From assembly GCF_900167945.1 (NCBI RefSeq), contig NZ_FUZA01000010.1, forward strand, positions 1 through 64,000: a DNA stretch of 64,000 nucleotides, in the 5' to 3' direction. The stretch is from Dyadobacter psychrophilus (lineage in GTDB: Bacteria > Bacteroidota > Bacteroidia > Cytophagales > Spirosomataceae). Shown piece by piece: positions 27,531-35,394 of the stretch. The position numbers and the translations under genes are program-made. Each line of letters begins with the position of its first letter. The first letter of the stretch is position 1. Under the pieces are notes generated by a model, which saw only the letters and a list, made by a program, of their open reading frames with translations, ran no database searches and was not told where the DNA came from.

Positions 27531-27800
27531 TTACCATTTAACCGTCGTCTCGCCTAATTTGGTAATCAATGTCACAACGCGCAGCTGTTTTGCGATGTGC
27601 ACGCGCATTTCAGATGTTACATTATCTGATTCTTCCGAAAACAAAAGAGTTTCCACCAGCGTGTTTAGCGAGTTAACTATTTCAACACTGCTATCTCTGC
27701 GGAAAAACGCCTTAACGGTTTCATGTTGCTGAATCAGCAGTTGGGCCTCTGCTTCCGTAAAAGACCGTTGTTCATTTCTTAAGTTAGATTTGATAAACAT
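27531..27800 (-). CDS. Unrecognised small protein (89 residues)
   Basis: The protein is mostly helical by composition (SFTEAEAQLLIQQHETVKAF, VNSLNTLVETLLF, SEMRVHIAKQLRVVTLITKL), charged, without signal peptide or membrane segment. I do not recognise a family. It has an ATG start, and 27 bp upstream lies a 17-bp dyad that is nearly identical to the one before the next gene. Repeat copies 2 and 3 flank this gene and its neighbour. Together this suggests a co-regulated two-gene cassette. Confidence 0.6.
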   Translation of the reverse strand: MFIKSNLRNEQRSFTEAEAQLLIQQHETVKAFFRRDSSVEIVNSLNTLVETLLFSEESDNVTSEMRVHIAKQLRVVTLITKLGETTVKW

Positions 27801-27827
27801 CCCTTATAGTGGTTAGAGTTAATATTA

Positions 27828-27844
27828 TGTATGAAAATCTTACA
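27828..27844 (-). promoter_or_regulatory. Dyad operator candidate, copy 1
   Basis: On the minus strand it reads TGTAAGATTTTCATACA: half-sites TGTAnGA and TCnTACA around a TTT centre. It lies 27 bp ahead of the 89-codon gene. The second copy (28090-28106) differs in only two positions, the two unpaired 'n' bases. Confidence 0.7.
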
Positions 27845-27863
27845 AAAGCCGGACAAAAATTTT

Positions 27864-28073
27864 TTACTTTTTATAAGTCACTGAAATATTCACATCAAAA
27901 CCATAGCGCTCCAAAATAGAAATCATACGTTTTTGAGATATGCCTTGTTTAAACGTAAAACTTCGCCAGGCACTTACCAATTCGCCTTTTTTCTCTTCCG
28001 GCGAAAGATTTTTGTAAACGTGTTCCAAAAACCAGGCAAAAGCCTCCTCTATTGAATTAAACGATTTTGACAT
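27864..28073 (-). CDS. Unrecognised small protein (69 residues) with HTH-like C-terminus
   Basis: A 69-residue protein: an amphipathic N-terminal helix (SIEEAFAWFLEHVYKNL), then an acidic turn (SPEEKKG), then GISQKRMISILERYGF, which looks like the two helices of a helix-turn-helix, and a basic end (TYKK). No family is recognised. The start codon is 16 bp downstream of a 17-bp dyad shared with the neighbouring gene. It could be the regulator that binds both dyads, but that is inference. Confidence 0.6.
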   Translation of the reverse strand: MSKSFNSIEEAFAWFLEHVYKNLSPEEKKGELVSAWRSFTFKQGISQKRMISILERYGFDVNISVTYKK

Positions 28074-28089
28074 CCAAAAGTAAAGTTTT

Positions 28090-28106
28090 TGTAAGAAAAT
28101 CCTACA
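28090..28106 (-). promoter_or_regulatory. Dyad operator candidate, copy 2
   Basis: On the minus strand it reads TGTAGGATTTTCTTACA, with the same TGTAnGA-TTT-TCnTACA symmetry as copy 1. It lies 16 bp upstream of the 69-codon gene. Confidence 0.7.
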
Positions 28107-28164
28107 AGCATTTTAAGATTAATTTTCAAATCTAGAAAAAGGACCCTTAAAATCTATAGTAAAA

Positions 28165-28217
28165 AGGAGGCTCCTACCGGAGCCCCAAACAAATTCATTT
28201 TTTTTTCTATAAACAGG
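28165..28217 (+). repeat. Structured repeat unit, copy 3
   Basis: AGGAGGCTCCTACCGGAGCC (28165-28184), a 21-nt spacer (28185-28205) and TCTATAAACAGG (28206-28217), followed by TTCCTCC. The GC-rich block is a hairpin (GGCTCC-TACC-GGAGCC). On the minus strand it is followed by TCCTTTTT, so it may also serve as the tyrS terminator. It is inverted relative to copy 2 and closes the cassette on the other side. Confidence 0.85.
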
Positions 28218-28248
28218 TTATTCCTCCGAAATTGTCTTCAAGCGCAAA

Positions 28249-29550
28249 CTAAACAACCCTTACCAAATGATTCTTCTTCCCTTTCGAAATCAACAAAAAC
28301 CGGTCTTGCAGCAAACTAAAATCACTCAAAGCTTGCTCTGCAGAAGTGACTTTTACCTTATTAACACTCACCGCATTTTGCTGAATGGCTCTTCTAGCCT
28401 CACCTTTTGATGCATAAATTTCGGATTTTGTAACTGTTGAAATTAAATCTGTAATGTTGGCCGTTTCGCTCCATTCGGCCTTTGTGATCTCTGTTTGCGG
28501 CACGCCGGCGAAGATTGTGTCGAATTCGTCGGCTTCGATGCTTTGCAAAGTTTCTAATGTTGCTTTGCCGAATAACACTTCTGATGCTTTCAAAACGGTT
28601 TGATATGCGCGTTCGGAGTGGATGCGGATTGTGAGTTCGGATGCCAATGCTTTTTGCATGATGCGCAAATGGGGCTCGGCGGCGTGGCTGGTTTCCAAGG
28701 CTTCGATTTCTTCTTTGTTTTTGAAAGAAAAAACCCGCAGATAACGCGGTAAATCCTCATCGGCTTGGTTGAGCCAGAATTGGTAAAACTCGTAAGGCGA
28801 CGTTTTTTCAGCATCGAGCCAAATGTTTCCGCCTTCGCTTTTGCCGAATTTCGAACCGTCAGATTTTGTTAAAAGTGGCGTTGTTAATGCGTATGCTTTG
28901 AAATAGCCTTCTTCGTCGCCTTCCTTGCGGCGGATGATTTCAGTTCCGGTTGTAATGTTGCCCCATTGATCGGAGCCGCCCATTTGCAAACGGATATTCT
29001 TGTTTTTGTATAAATGATAAAAATCGTAGCCTTGCAGCAATTGGTAAGAAAACTCTGTGAATGAGATTCCTGTCTCCAAACGCTTCTTAACTGAATCTTT
29101 TGACATCATGTAATTGACGCTCAAAAACTTACCAGCCTCTCGAAGGAATTGAAGAAAGCCAATGTCTTTAAACCAATCGTAATTATTCACCATTTCGGCT
29201 GAATTCTCTCCGCAGTCAAAATCAAGGAATTGTTCCAATTGCTTGCGGATGCCTTCCTGATTTATGCGCAATGTATCTTCGTCTAAAAACGACCGTTCCG
29301 ATGCCTTAAATGACGGATCACCGATCATTCCCGTTGCGCCGCCGATCAATGCAAATGGCTTATGGCCAGCACGTTGAAAGTGAACCAAAAGCATGATCGT
29401 AGCCAGGTTACCAATGTGCAACGACGAGGCCGTTGGGTCGAAACCGATATAGCCAGCCGTCATTTCCTTTTTCAGTTGCTCATGCGTTCCGGGCATCATA
29501 TCATGAAGCATTCCGCGCCAGCGCAGTTCTTCAACAAAATCAATCGTCAT
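28249..29550 (-). CDS. tyrS: Tyrosyl-tRNA synthetase
   Basis: The 433-residue class I synthetase charges tRNA-Tyr. The HIGH-type motif is HIGN (ASSLHIGNLATIM), tyrosine-binding residues lie in the QLLQGYDFYHLY and QMGGSDQWGNI segments, and the KMSKS-type loop is KFGKSEGG. A C-terminal S4-like RNA-binding domain follows (ASKGEARRAIQQNAVSVNKVKV). Length is normal. The stop is close to repeat copy 3, whose hairpin may end transcription. Confidence 0.97.
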   Translation of the reverse strand: MTIDFVEELRWRGMLHDMMPGTHEQLKKEMTAGYIGFDPTASSLHIGNLATIMLLVHFQRAGHKPFALIGGATGMIGDPSFKASERSFLDEDTLRINQEGIRKQLEQFLDFDCGENSAEMVNNYDWFKDIGFLQFLREAGKFLSVNYMMSKDSVKKRLETGISFTEFSYQLLQGYDFYHLYKNKNIRLQMGGSDQWGNITTGTEIIRRKEGDEEGYFKAYALTTPLLTKSDGSKFGKSEGGNIWLDAEKTSPYEFYQFWLNQADEDLPRYLRVFSFKNKEEIEALETSHAAEPHLRIMQKALASELTIRIHSERAYQTVLKASEVLFGKATLETLQSIEADEFDTIFAGVPQTEITKAEWSETANITDLISTVTKSEIYASKGEARRAIQQNAVSVNKVKVTSAEQALSDFSLLQDRFLLISKGKKNHLVRVV

Positions 29551-29584
29551 TATGAATGGTGTTTCTTATTTCAAAATCGAAGCG

Positions 29585-29592
29585 CAAAGGTA
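29585..29592 (-). promoter_or_regulatory. Candidate -7 element of tyrS
   Basis: TACCTTTG on the minus strand matches TAnnTTTG and would start transcription about 28 nt before the tyrS ATG. The -33 element is poor. Confidence 0.45.
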
Positions 29593-29669
29593 AACGTTAT
29601 CGGTTTACCGGGAAAGTGCCTATTTTAGCATGATTAAAAGATTTTCCTGCATTCAAACCTCACATACTA

Positions 29670-31442
29670 ATGATCAGAAACATTTTACAAGCTATTTTCT
29701 GCGCATTCATTGTCCTCGTTTTCCAGCCTGCGGTTGCACAAACGACCTATTGCAATCCGATGGACATTGATTACAAATACAATTTTGAGCAGTTGAATGA
29801 GAAAATAAGTTACCGTTCCGGCGCGGATCCGGTGATCATTAACCACAAAGTTTCAGGAAAAGGGAGTGATTATTACATGTTTGTGACGATTCAGGGCGGT
29901 TACTGGCATTCCAAGGATATGATCAACTGGAAATATTTGACTGCAAACCGCTGGCCTTTCGAGGATATGTGTGCTCCGGCGGCTGTTTCTGTTCGTGACA
30001 CGCTTTTTTTGTTCCAATCCACTTTCGAATCACGTCCAATCCTTTATTCCGTTGCGCCGGAGAAGGGCATTTGGGAATTTTATAATCGTTGGACACCGCG
30101 CTTGCCAAAGGATATTGGGCCGTGGGATCCAGCCATTTACCACGATCCGGATACGGACAGATGGTTTATGTATTGGGGTTCATCGAATGTATATCCGATT
30201 TTCGGCGCCGAGCTGGATCATAGTAAAAAGCTGGCTTTCAAGGATCAGTACAAGGCTATGTTTTGGTTAAATCAATACGAGCACGGCTGGGAACGCTTCG
30301 GCCCAAACCATTCCGATCCCTTTAAACCATTCACCGAAGGCGCCTGGATGACCAAGCATAATGGTAAATATTACCTGCAATACGGCGCTCCTGGCACGGA
30401 ATACAATGTTTACGCCAATGGCACTTACGTCGGCGACGACCCGCTCGGGCCGTTCACTTATACGCCTTACAATCCGGTTTCCTACAAGCCAGGCGGCTTC
30501 GCGACCGGGGCAGGGCATGGGAATACATTTCAGGATAATTATGGCAATTACTGGAACACCGGAACGTCCTGGATCGGCTACAATTGGGGCATGGAAAGAA
30601 GGATTGTGAGATATGCAGCCGGTTTCGACAAAGACGGTCAAATGTTCGCCAACACCCGGTTCGGCGACTTTCCGCACAAAATGACGACGCAAAAATGGAA
30701 AGGAAAAGGCGACGAACTGTTCACAGGCTGGATGCTGCTTTCCTACAAAAAACCGGTTACGGCATCGTCCGTCATGGACACCATGTCCGCCGCAAAAATC
30801 ACAGACGAAAATCCAAGAACATTCTGGGTCGCCAAACAAAACAAACCTGGCGAAACGTTGACCATTGATCTGCAAAAAGAGCAGGAAATTAAGGCAGTCC
30901 AGGTAAATTATTCAGATTACAAATCGGACATTTTCGACAACAAGCCGGAAGTCGTTTACACACAATTCAAGATCCTGACTTCGAATGATGGCAAGAAATG
31001 GGACGTTGTAAGCGACCTAACGCAGGAGCCAAAACGCGACCGGCCGTGCGCCTACATTGAGCTGGCCAAACCGGTAAAAGCACGCTATGTGCGCTATGAG
31101 CATATATATGTTGCTTCACCCAATCTGGCGATCAGCGAATTCCGTGTTTTTGGAAATGGGTTTGGAAAAGCGCCTGAAACGCCTGCAAACTTCTCAGTGA
31201 TTCGCCAAAAAGACACTAGAAATGCAGACTTGAAATGGGAAAAAGTGCCGAGAGTGATTGGCTATAACGTGCTTTGGGGAATCGCACCGGATAAATTGTA
31301 TCAGACTTATCAGTTTTGGAATGATGAGCCTAATGCATTTGAGCTGAGAGCTTTAAATGTGGGTGTGCCATATTACTTTGGTATTGAGGCGTTTAATGAG
31401 AATGGCGTTTCAAAAATGAGTGAGGTTGTTGGGGTGAAGTGA
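29670..31442 (+). CDS. Secreted GH43-like glycosidase with discoidin and FN3 domains
   Basis: A 590-residue protein with a signal peptide (cut after PAVAQ). The first 340 residues resemble the five-bladed propeller of glycoside hydrolase family 43 and related clans. Asp53 (SGADPVI), Asp153 (GPWDPAIYHD) and Glu223 (FTEGAWMTKHNGKYYL) are spaced like the GH43 catalytic base, modulator and acid. A discoidin / F5-8C-like module (about 355-500, TVDLQ-type strand TLTIDLQKEQEIKAVQVNY) and a fibronectin III domain (about 505-590) follow. Probably acts on plant or microbial polysaccharide outside the cell; the substrate is unknown. It is convergent with queA. Confidence 0.85.
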   Translation: MIRNILQAIFCAFIVLVFQPAVAQTTYCNPMDIDYKYNFEQLNEKISYRSGADPVIINHKVSGKGSDYYMFVTIQGGYWHSKDMINWKYLTANRWPFEDMCAPAAVSVRDTLFLFQSTFESRPILYSVAPEKGIWEFYNRWTPRLPKDIGPWDPAIYHDPDTDRWFMYWGSSNVYPIFGAELDHSKKLAFKDQYKAMFWLNQYEHGWERFGPNHSDPFKPFTEGAWMTKHNGKYYLQYGAPGTEYNVYANGTYVGDDPLGPFTYTPYNPVSYKPGGFATGAGHGNTFQDNYGNYWNTGTSWIGYNWGMERRIVRYAAGFDKDGQMFANTRFGDFPHKMTTQKWKGKGDELFTGWMLLSYKKPVTASSVMDTMSAAKITDENPRTFWVAKQNKPGETLTIDLQKEQEIKAVQVNYSDYKSDIFDNKPEVVYTQFKILTSNDGKKWDVVSDLTQEPKRDRPCAYIELAKPVKARYVRYEHIYVASPNLAISEFRVFGNGFGKAPETPANFSVIRQKDTRNADLKWEKVPRVIGYNVLWGIAPDKLYQTYQFWNDEPNAFELRALNVGVPYYFGIEAFNENGVSKMSEVVGVK

Positions 31443-31453
31443 TTTTGAGCTGC

Positions 31454-32719
31454 TCAATCCTTCCGCCACAGCAACGATGAATCTCCATAACTCAAAAACC
31501 GATAATCATTCTCCAATGCCTCAGCATAAATCCGCTTCCAATCTTGCCCGGTAAGCGCGGCAACTAGGAGAATGAGCGTGGAGCCTGGCTGGTGAAAATT
31601 GGTTACTATTGCCTTGCAAAGGCGGAATTTGTATCCGGGAAAGATGAAGATTTCGGTTTCACCTACAATGTGGTCGGTGTTGTGTTGCTCCATGAAAGCT
31701 AAAATTGAATGCAATGCTTCGCTTGCAGACGGAAGATCCTTTTCTTCGAAGGGATAGGGATAGAGCTTTTTTATGAAAAAATCAGTCGTCTCCTGACGAT
31801 AGAGCTTTACGCCGAACCAATACAAGCTTTCCAAAGACCGCAATGATGTAGTGCCGACCGGAATAATCATTCCCAGATTTTCAAGCAGATCATTTATCAG
31901 TTGTTTAGTAAAAACAACCTGCTCAGAATGCATCCGATGCTCGGTTACGGAGCTTACCTTGATTGGCTGGAATGTTCCTGCGCCAACGTGAAGGGTGAGA
32001 AACGATCTCTTTACACCTTTTGATTGGAGCTTTTCAAAAACCTCCGGCGTGAAATGCAGGCCAGCGGTTGGCGCTGCGACTGCGCCATCGTGATGGGCGT
32101 AAACGGTTTGATAGGTTTCTGAATCGCGAGCCTCGGTGTCGCGGTTCAGGTAAGGTGGCAATGGGATTTCACCAAGTGCTTTTACAATGTCTAGAAAAAC
32201 GAAGTCCCCATTCCAATTAAGCCGAACGAGATTCCGGTCATAATCCTCGTAAGTCACGCTCAGCGTAACAAGCTGACCATTAATGTTGATTTCTGTTGTT
32301 AAAGTGTCGGCTAACTTCCAGCGCTTTTTATTCCCGATCATGCATTCCCACACGCAGGAATTTTTCACCAACATCGCATCATTAATCACGCGCGTCGGCA
32401 GCTCAGGATGCAGCAGGAGAATTTCAATAACGGCCCCTGTTTCCTTCTTAAAATAAGCTCTGGCGGGAATTACCTTTGTGTCGTTAAATACGAGAAGCGT
32501 TTCGGCAGGGAGATTTTCAGGCAGATCCGTAAAACACTTGTGCGCGATTTCGCCGGAATTATGGATTAAAAGCTTCGATTGATCGCGATTTTCTAACGGA
32601 TACTTCGCGATCCTTTCGTCAGGCAGATCATATGTATAGTCTTCCAAACGAATCGATTCGGCCGCTTTGAGCCAGTCATTTTGCCAATTTCCACTGCCTT
32701 TGGACTCTTCCTCTTTCAT
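31454..32719 (-). CDS. queA: S-adenosylmethionine:tRNA ribosyltransferase-isomerase
   Basis: The 421-residue enzyme of queuosine synthesis transfers and rearranges the ribosyl part of SAM onto preQ1 at tRNA position 34. Family marks: DLPDERIAKYPLENRDQSKLL, LLVFNDTKVIPARA, GAVAAPTAGLHFTPEVF, LTLHVGAGTFQPI and VTNFHQPGSTLILLV. It is longer than the roughly 350-residue enterobacterial form by an N-terminal lead and internal insertions, which is common in Bacteroidota. The next gene on the strand (32728) lies 8 bp upstream and may be co-transcribed. Confidence 0.94.
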   Translation of the reverse strand: MKEEESKGSGNWQNDWLKAAESIRLEDYTYDLPDERIAKYPLENRDQSKLLIHNSGEIAHKCFTDLPENLPAETLLVFNDTKVIPARAYFKKETGAVIEILLLHPELPTRVINDAMLVKNSCVWECMIGNKKRWKLADTLTTEININGQLVTLSVTYEDYDRNLVRLNWNGDFVFLDIVKALGEIPLPPYLNRDTEARDSETYQTVYAHHDGAVAAPTAGLHFTPEVFEKLQSKGVKRSFLTLHVGAGTFQPIKVSSVTEHRMHSEQVVFTKQLINDLLENLGMIIPVGTTSLRSLESLYWFGVKLYRQETTDFFIKKLYPYPFEEKDLPSASEALHSILAFMEQHNTDHIVGETEIFIFPGYKFRLCKAIVTNFHQPGSTLILLVAALTGQDWKRIYAEALENDYRFLSYGDSSLLWRKD

Positions 32720-32727
32720 TTTCCCTT

Positions 32728-33240
32728 CTACAATTTATCCTCAGGAGTCGGCGTCCACAAAAGTCGGAGCGGCAGAAGAAAAACAATGATCATTAATCCC
32801 AAACCAGCATAATACAGCCACGAAAAATCGAAAACGTCGAGCTTATATTGCTGACTATTAATAGTTGCAAGGGCAAAAAGGCTCATACCGATGATCGTGT
32901 TGATGACCGCAACGAGGCAGTAAAGCCAGTTGATCAAGTGCTCATTCAGCTCTTCGCGGTGCTGCGCCCAGACTTTCTTATTCAAAATAGGCAAATGCAT
33001 CGGATCCACATTGGGGATATGCCTGGCAAGGCCGGTTATCAGCACATTATTGAGCAGAAACAGCGCCATTACAATGTAAAAAATGTGTTCTTTTTCAAGA
33101 TATTTTTCCGCCAAACCATTGTCTGAGAAATCGACAGCGACCGTTTGCGGAAAAACCGAATAAGTCCATACGAGCGCAGCAATAACCAGGACCAACGACA
33201 ACCAGCGCCATACTTTTATACCAAATGTTGTAACTTTCAT
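32728..33240 (-). CDS. Four-helix membrane protein of unknown function
   Basis: A 170-residue protein with four probable transmembrane segments (starting WRWLSLVLVIAALVWTYSVF, YIVMALFLLNNVLITGL, WLYCLVAVINTIIGMSLFAL, YYAGLGLMIIVFLLPLRLLW). The first segment followed by 'FPQTVAVDF' vaguely recalls DUF1648-type proteins, but this is not secure. Located 8 bp before queA on the same strand. Confidence 0.75.
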   Translation of the reverse strand: MKVTTFGIKVWRWLSLVLVIAALVWTYSVFPQTVAVDFSDNGLAEKYLEKEHIFYIVMALFLLNNVLITGLARHIPNVDPMHLPILNKKVWAQHREELNEHLINWLYCLVAVINTIIGMSLFALATINSQQYKLDVFDFSWLYYAGLGLMIIVFLLPLRLLWTPTPEDKL

Positions 33241-33319
33241 GAATCAGTAACCTTCAAGAGGTTTTTTCGCCATAGTAAATTTGGCTGCAAAATTAGGTTG
33301 GGGAGTTTCTAAAACCTAA

Positions 33320-33353
33320 TTGAGAACGTTAATGATTATAAATGTTACCTTTG
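33320..33353 (+). promoter_or_regulatory. Candidate promoter of the small ORF / adenosyltransferase unit
   Basis: TACCTTTG at 33346-33353 matches TAnnTTTG. A TTG at 33320-33322 is 23 bp away, at the long end of the accepted spacing. The start would be near 33360, about 68 nt before the small ORF. Confidence 0.5.
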
Positions 33354-33427
33354 AAAGTTGCCGTTTTCATAACACACTATACCAATAAGTTGCTGGCCTG
33401 CAAATAGACAAACTAAAAGATTATACT

Positions 33428-33592
33428 ATGAAAGCATCGAAAGGTAAAGCTATTGCTGTAATCAGAAATCAGCATACAAAAGAAGAGATGCGAGAAATCG
33501 AGAAATTATTTTTAGATCCTAATGCCAAAAGATACACGCTGCAGGAAACCATCGAAATGAGTAAAAATGAAAATCTACACCAAAACAGGTGA
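33428..33592 (+). CDS. 54-residue ORF overlapping the adenosyltransferase gene
   Basis: ATG at 33428 opens a 54-residue, highly charged, helical peptide (MKASKGKAIAVIRNQHTKEE...). It ends at 33592, 26 bp inside the next gene in another frame. The position between a good promoter and the adenosyltransferase start suggests it is translated and coupled. No family is recognised; it might instead be a leader peptide. Confidence 0.5.
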   Translation: MKASKGKAIAVIRNQHTKEEMREIEKLFLDPNAKRYTLQETIEMSKNENLHQNR

Positions 33593-34127
33593 CCGAGGAA
33601 CGACGTCCCTCATCGGCGGCACGCGGTTGAGCAAGGCGCATGTTCGGATTGATGCTTATGGCACTGTGGATGAGCTGAATAGTTACATTGGCATGCTGCG
33701 CGATCAGCCCGTCAATGAGCAGCGGCGCGACCTTTTAAAAGAAATCCAGGACCGGCTTTTTACGATTGGCTCGCATTTGGCTTCGGAATCGGATCAGGTG
33801 AAGCGGATTTTGCCTGATTTGCTGGATGATGATGTGACGCTTCTTGAAACGGAAATGGACATTATCGATTCGAAAATCCCACCTCTGCGAGCATTCGTTT
33901 TGCCTGGCGGACACCAGTCCGTTTCGTTTGGGCACATCGCACGAACAGTTTGCCGTCGTGCGGAGCGTGCGGTGATCCATTTACAACAGGGCGAGGAAGT
34001 AGAAGACATTGTGGTTCGCTATCTGAATCGCCTTTCTGATTATCTTTTTATGCTCTGCCGCGCGATGACTTATGAGCTGGAAATTGAGGAAGTTACGTGG
34101 AAACCAAGGGTCGCTTCAAAAAAATAA
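33567..34127 (+). CDS. Cob(I)alamin adenosyltransferase, PduO type
   Basis: The 186-residue protein (MKIYTKTGDRGTTSLIGG, then RIDAYGTVDELNSYIG, FVLPGG, ARTVCRRAERAV, YLNRLSDYLFMLCR) has the full PduO/MMAB signature. It attaches the adenosyl group of ATP to cob(I)alamin, making adenosylcobalamin. This suggests use of B12-dependent enzymes such as methylmalonyl-CoA mutase. No cobalamin riboswitch was found upstream. The start overlaps the 54-codon ORF. Confidence 0.95.
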   Translation: MKIYTKTGDRGTTSLIGGTRLSKAHVRIDAYGTVDELNSYIGMLRDQPVNEQRRDLLKEIQDRLFTIGSHLASESDQVKRILPDLLDDDVTLLETEMDIIDSKIPPLRAFVLPGGHQSVSFGHIARTVCRRAERAVIHLQQGEEVEDIVVRYLNRLSDYLFMLCRAMTYELEIEEVTWKPRVASKK

Positions 34128-34239
34128 TTGTTATACTAAATATCTGTTGATTATAGATTTATTTTTTTAAATTGCGGGACTTAAGGAAGATACAAAAAGA
34201 TCCTTGAAATCAGTATCCGCAATTTAAATTTTAGGCACT

Positions 34240-35307
34240 ATGACAGCCGACACGTTGCAAATAGAGGTTCAGCAGACGACAAAATCACGTTTGCAAGAGG
34301 TTGATTTCGACAATCTCGTTTTTGGACGGAACATTTCCGACCACATGTTTATCGCCGAATACCGCGAAGGCCAATGGCAAGATCTCCGGATTGTCCCTTA
34401 CGGTGACCTCGCGCTAAGCCCTGCCACTGCCGCCCTGCATTATGGCCAGGCTATTTTTGAAGGCATGAAAGCCTATAAAAGTGCAGAAGGTGAAGTGCTT
34501 CTTTTCCGCGCTATCGACAACTGGAAACGACTGAATAAATCGGCTGAACGCCTTTGCATGCCTACAATCCCGGAAGAAGTCTTCATGACTGGGCTTACAG
34601 AATTGCTGCGCCAGGATGCGGATTGGGTGCCATCGCAAGAGGGTTGCTCCCTATACATTCGCCCTTATATGTTTGCTACGGACCCATATATCGGTGTAAA
34701 ACCTTCTGATTCATATTACTTTATCATATTCACCAGCCCGGTCGGCACTTACTATGCAAAACCGCCGCGCGTGAAGGTTGAAACGCATTTCATCCGTGCT
34801 GCCGAAGGCGGTGTAGGCGGAACAAAATGCGCCGGTAACTACGCTGGCTCGCTTTATCCGGCCAAACTTGCTCAGCAGGAAGGCTACGACCAGTTAATCT
34901 GGACCGACGCCCGCGAGCATGCGTACATTGAAGAATCCGGAACGATGAACATTATGTTTATTATGGATGGCAAACTTGTTACACCATACGTTTCCGAAAC
35001 CACATTGGACGGAATTACCCGCAAAAGCATCGTTGCCATTGCACAACATTGGGGGATTCCGGTGGAAGAACGCAGAGTAAGTGTAAAAGAAATTATTGAT
35101 GGCTTGAAAGATGGAAGTCTGGAAGCTGCGTTTGGCGCTGGAACGGCTGTTGTTATCTCTCCATTTGCATCTATTGCTTACGAAGGAGTTGATTATCAGC
35201 TTCCCGAGATTAAAGAAGATTCGTTTGTTAATAAAGTAAAAACTTATTTGACCGACCTACGCACGGGCAAAGTTGAAGATACATTCGGCTGGATGCTTAA
35301 AGTGTAG
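34240..35307 (+). CDS. ilvE: Branched-chain amino acid aminotransferase
   Basis: The 355-residue PLP fold-IV enzyme catalyses the last step of Leu, Ile and Val synthesis. Seen: ALHYGQAIFEGMKAYK, the PLP-lysine in VGGTKCAGNYAGSLYPA, IEESGTMNIMFI and AAFGAGTAVVISP. This is the longer (type II) form of the family. It has its own terminator and stands apart from other branched-chain genes. Confidence 0.95.
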   Translation: MTADTLQIEVQQTTKSRLQEVDFDNLVFGRNISDHMFIAEYREGQWQDLRIVPYGDLALSPATAALHYGQAIFEGMKAYKSAEGEVLLFRAIDNWKRLNKSAERLCMPTIPEEVFMTGLTELLRQDADWVPSQEGCSLYIRPYMFATDPYIGVKPSDSYYFIIFTSPVGTYYAKPPRVKVETHFIRAAEGGVGGTKCAGNYAGSLYPAKLAQQEGYDQLIWTDAREHAYIEESGTMNIMFIMDGKLVTPYVSETTLDGITRKSIVAIAQHWGIPVEERRVSVKEIIDGLKDGSLEAAFGAGTAVVISPFASIAYEGVDYQLPEIKEDSFVNKVKTYLTDLRTGKVEDTFGWMLKV

Positions 35308-35329
35308 ATTATAGAGTTAAGAGATTACA

Positions 35330-35388
35330 GTGGAAAGTTCAGAGTTGATGGTCTAACCGACTTTAAACTCTGAACTTTTCACTTTTTA
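35330..35388. terminator. Bidirectional terminator between ilvE and the AraC gene
   Basis: The arms 35330-35346 and 35366-35382 pair over about 17 bp (GTGGAAAGTTCAGAGTT with AACTCTGAACTTTTCAC) and are followed by TTTTTAA. It serves convergent genes. Confidence 0.85.
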
Positions 35389-35394
35389 ACCCAA

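Noticed and set aside
30267..30875. 202-residue minus-strand ORF
   Set aside because: Antisense to the GH43-like gene, with a composition typical of a reverse frame.
33241..33427. Cobalamin riboswitch before the adenosyltransferase gene
   Set aside because: No B12-box-like sequence is found, and the space is mostly A/T-rich.
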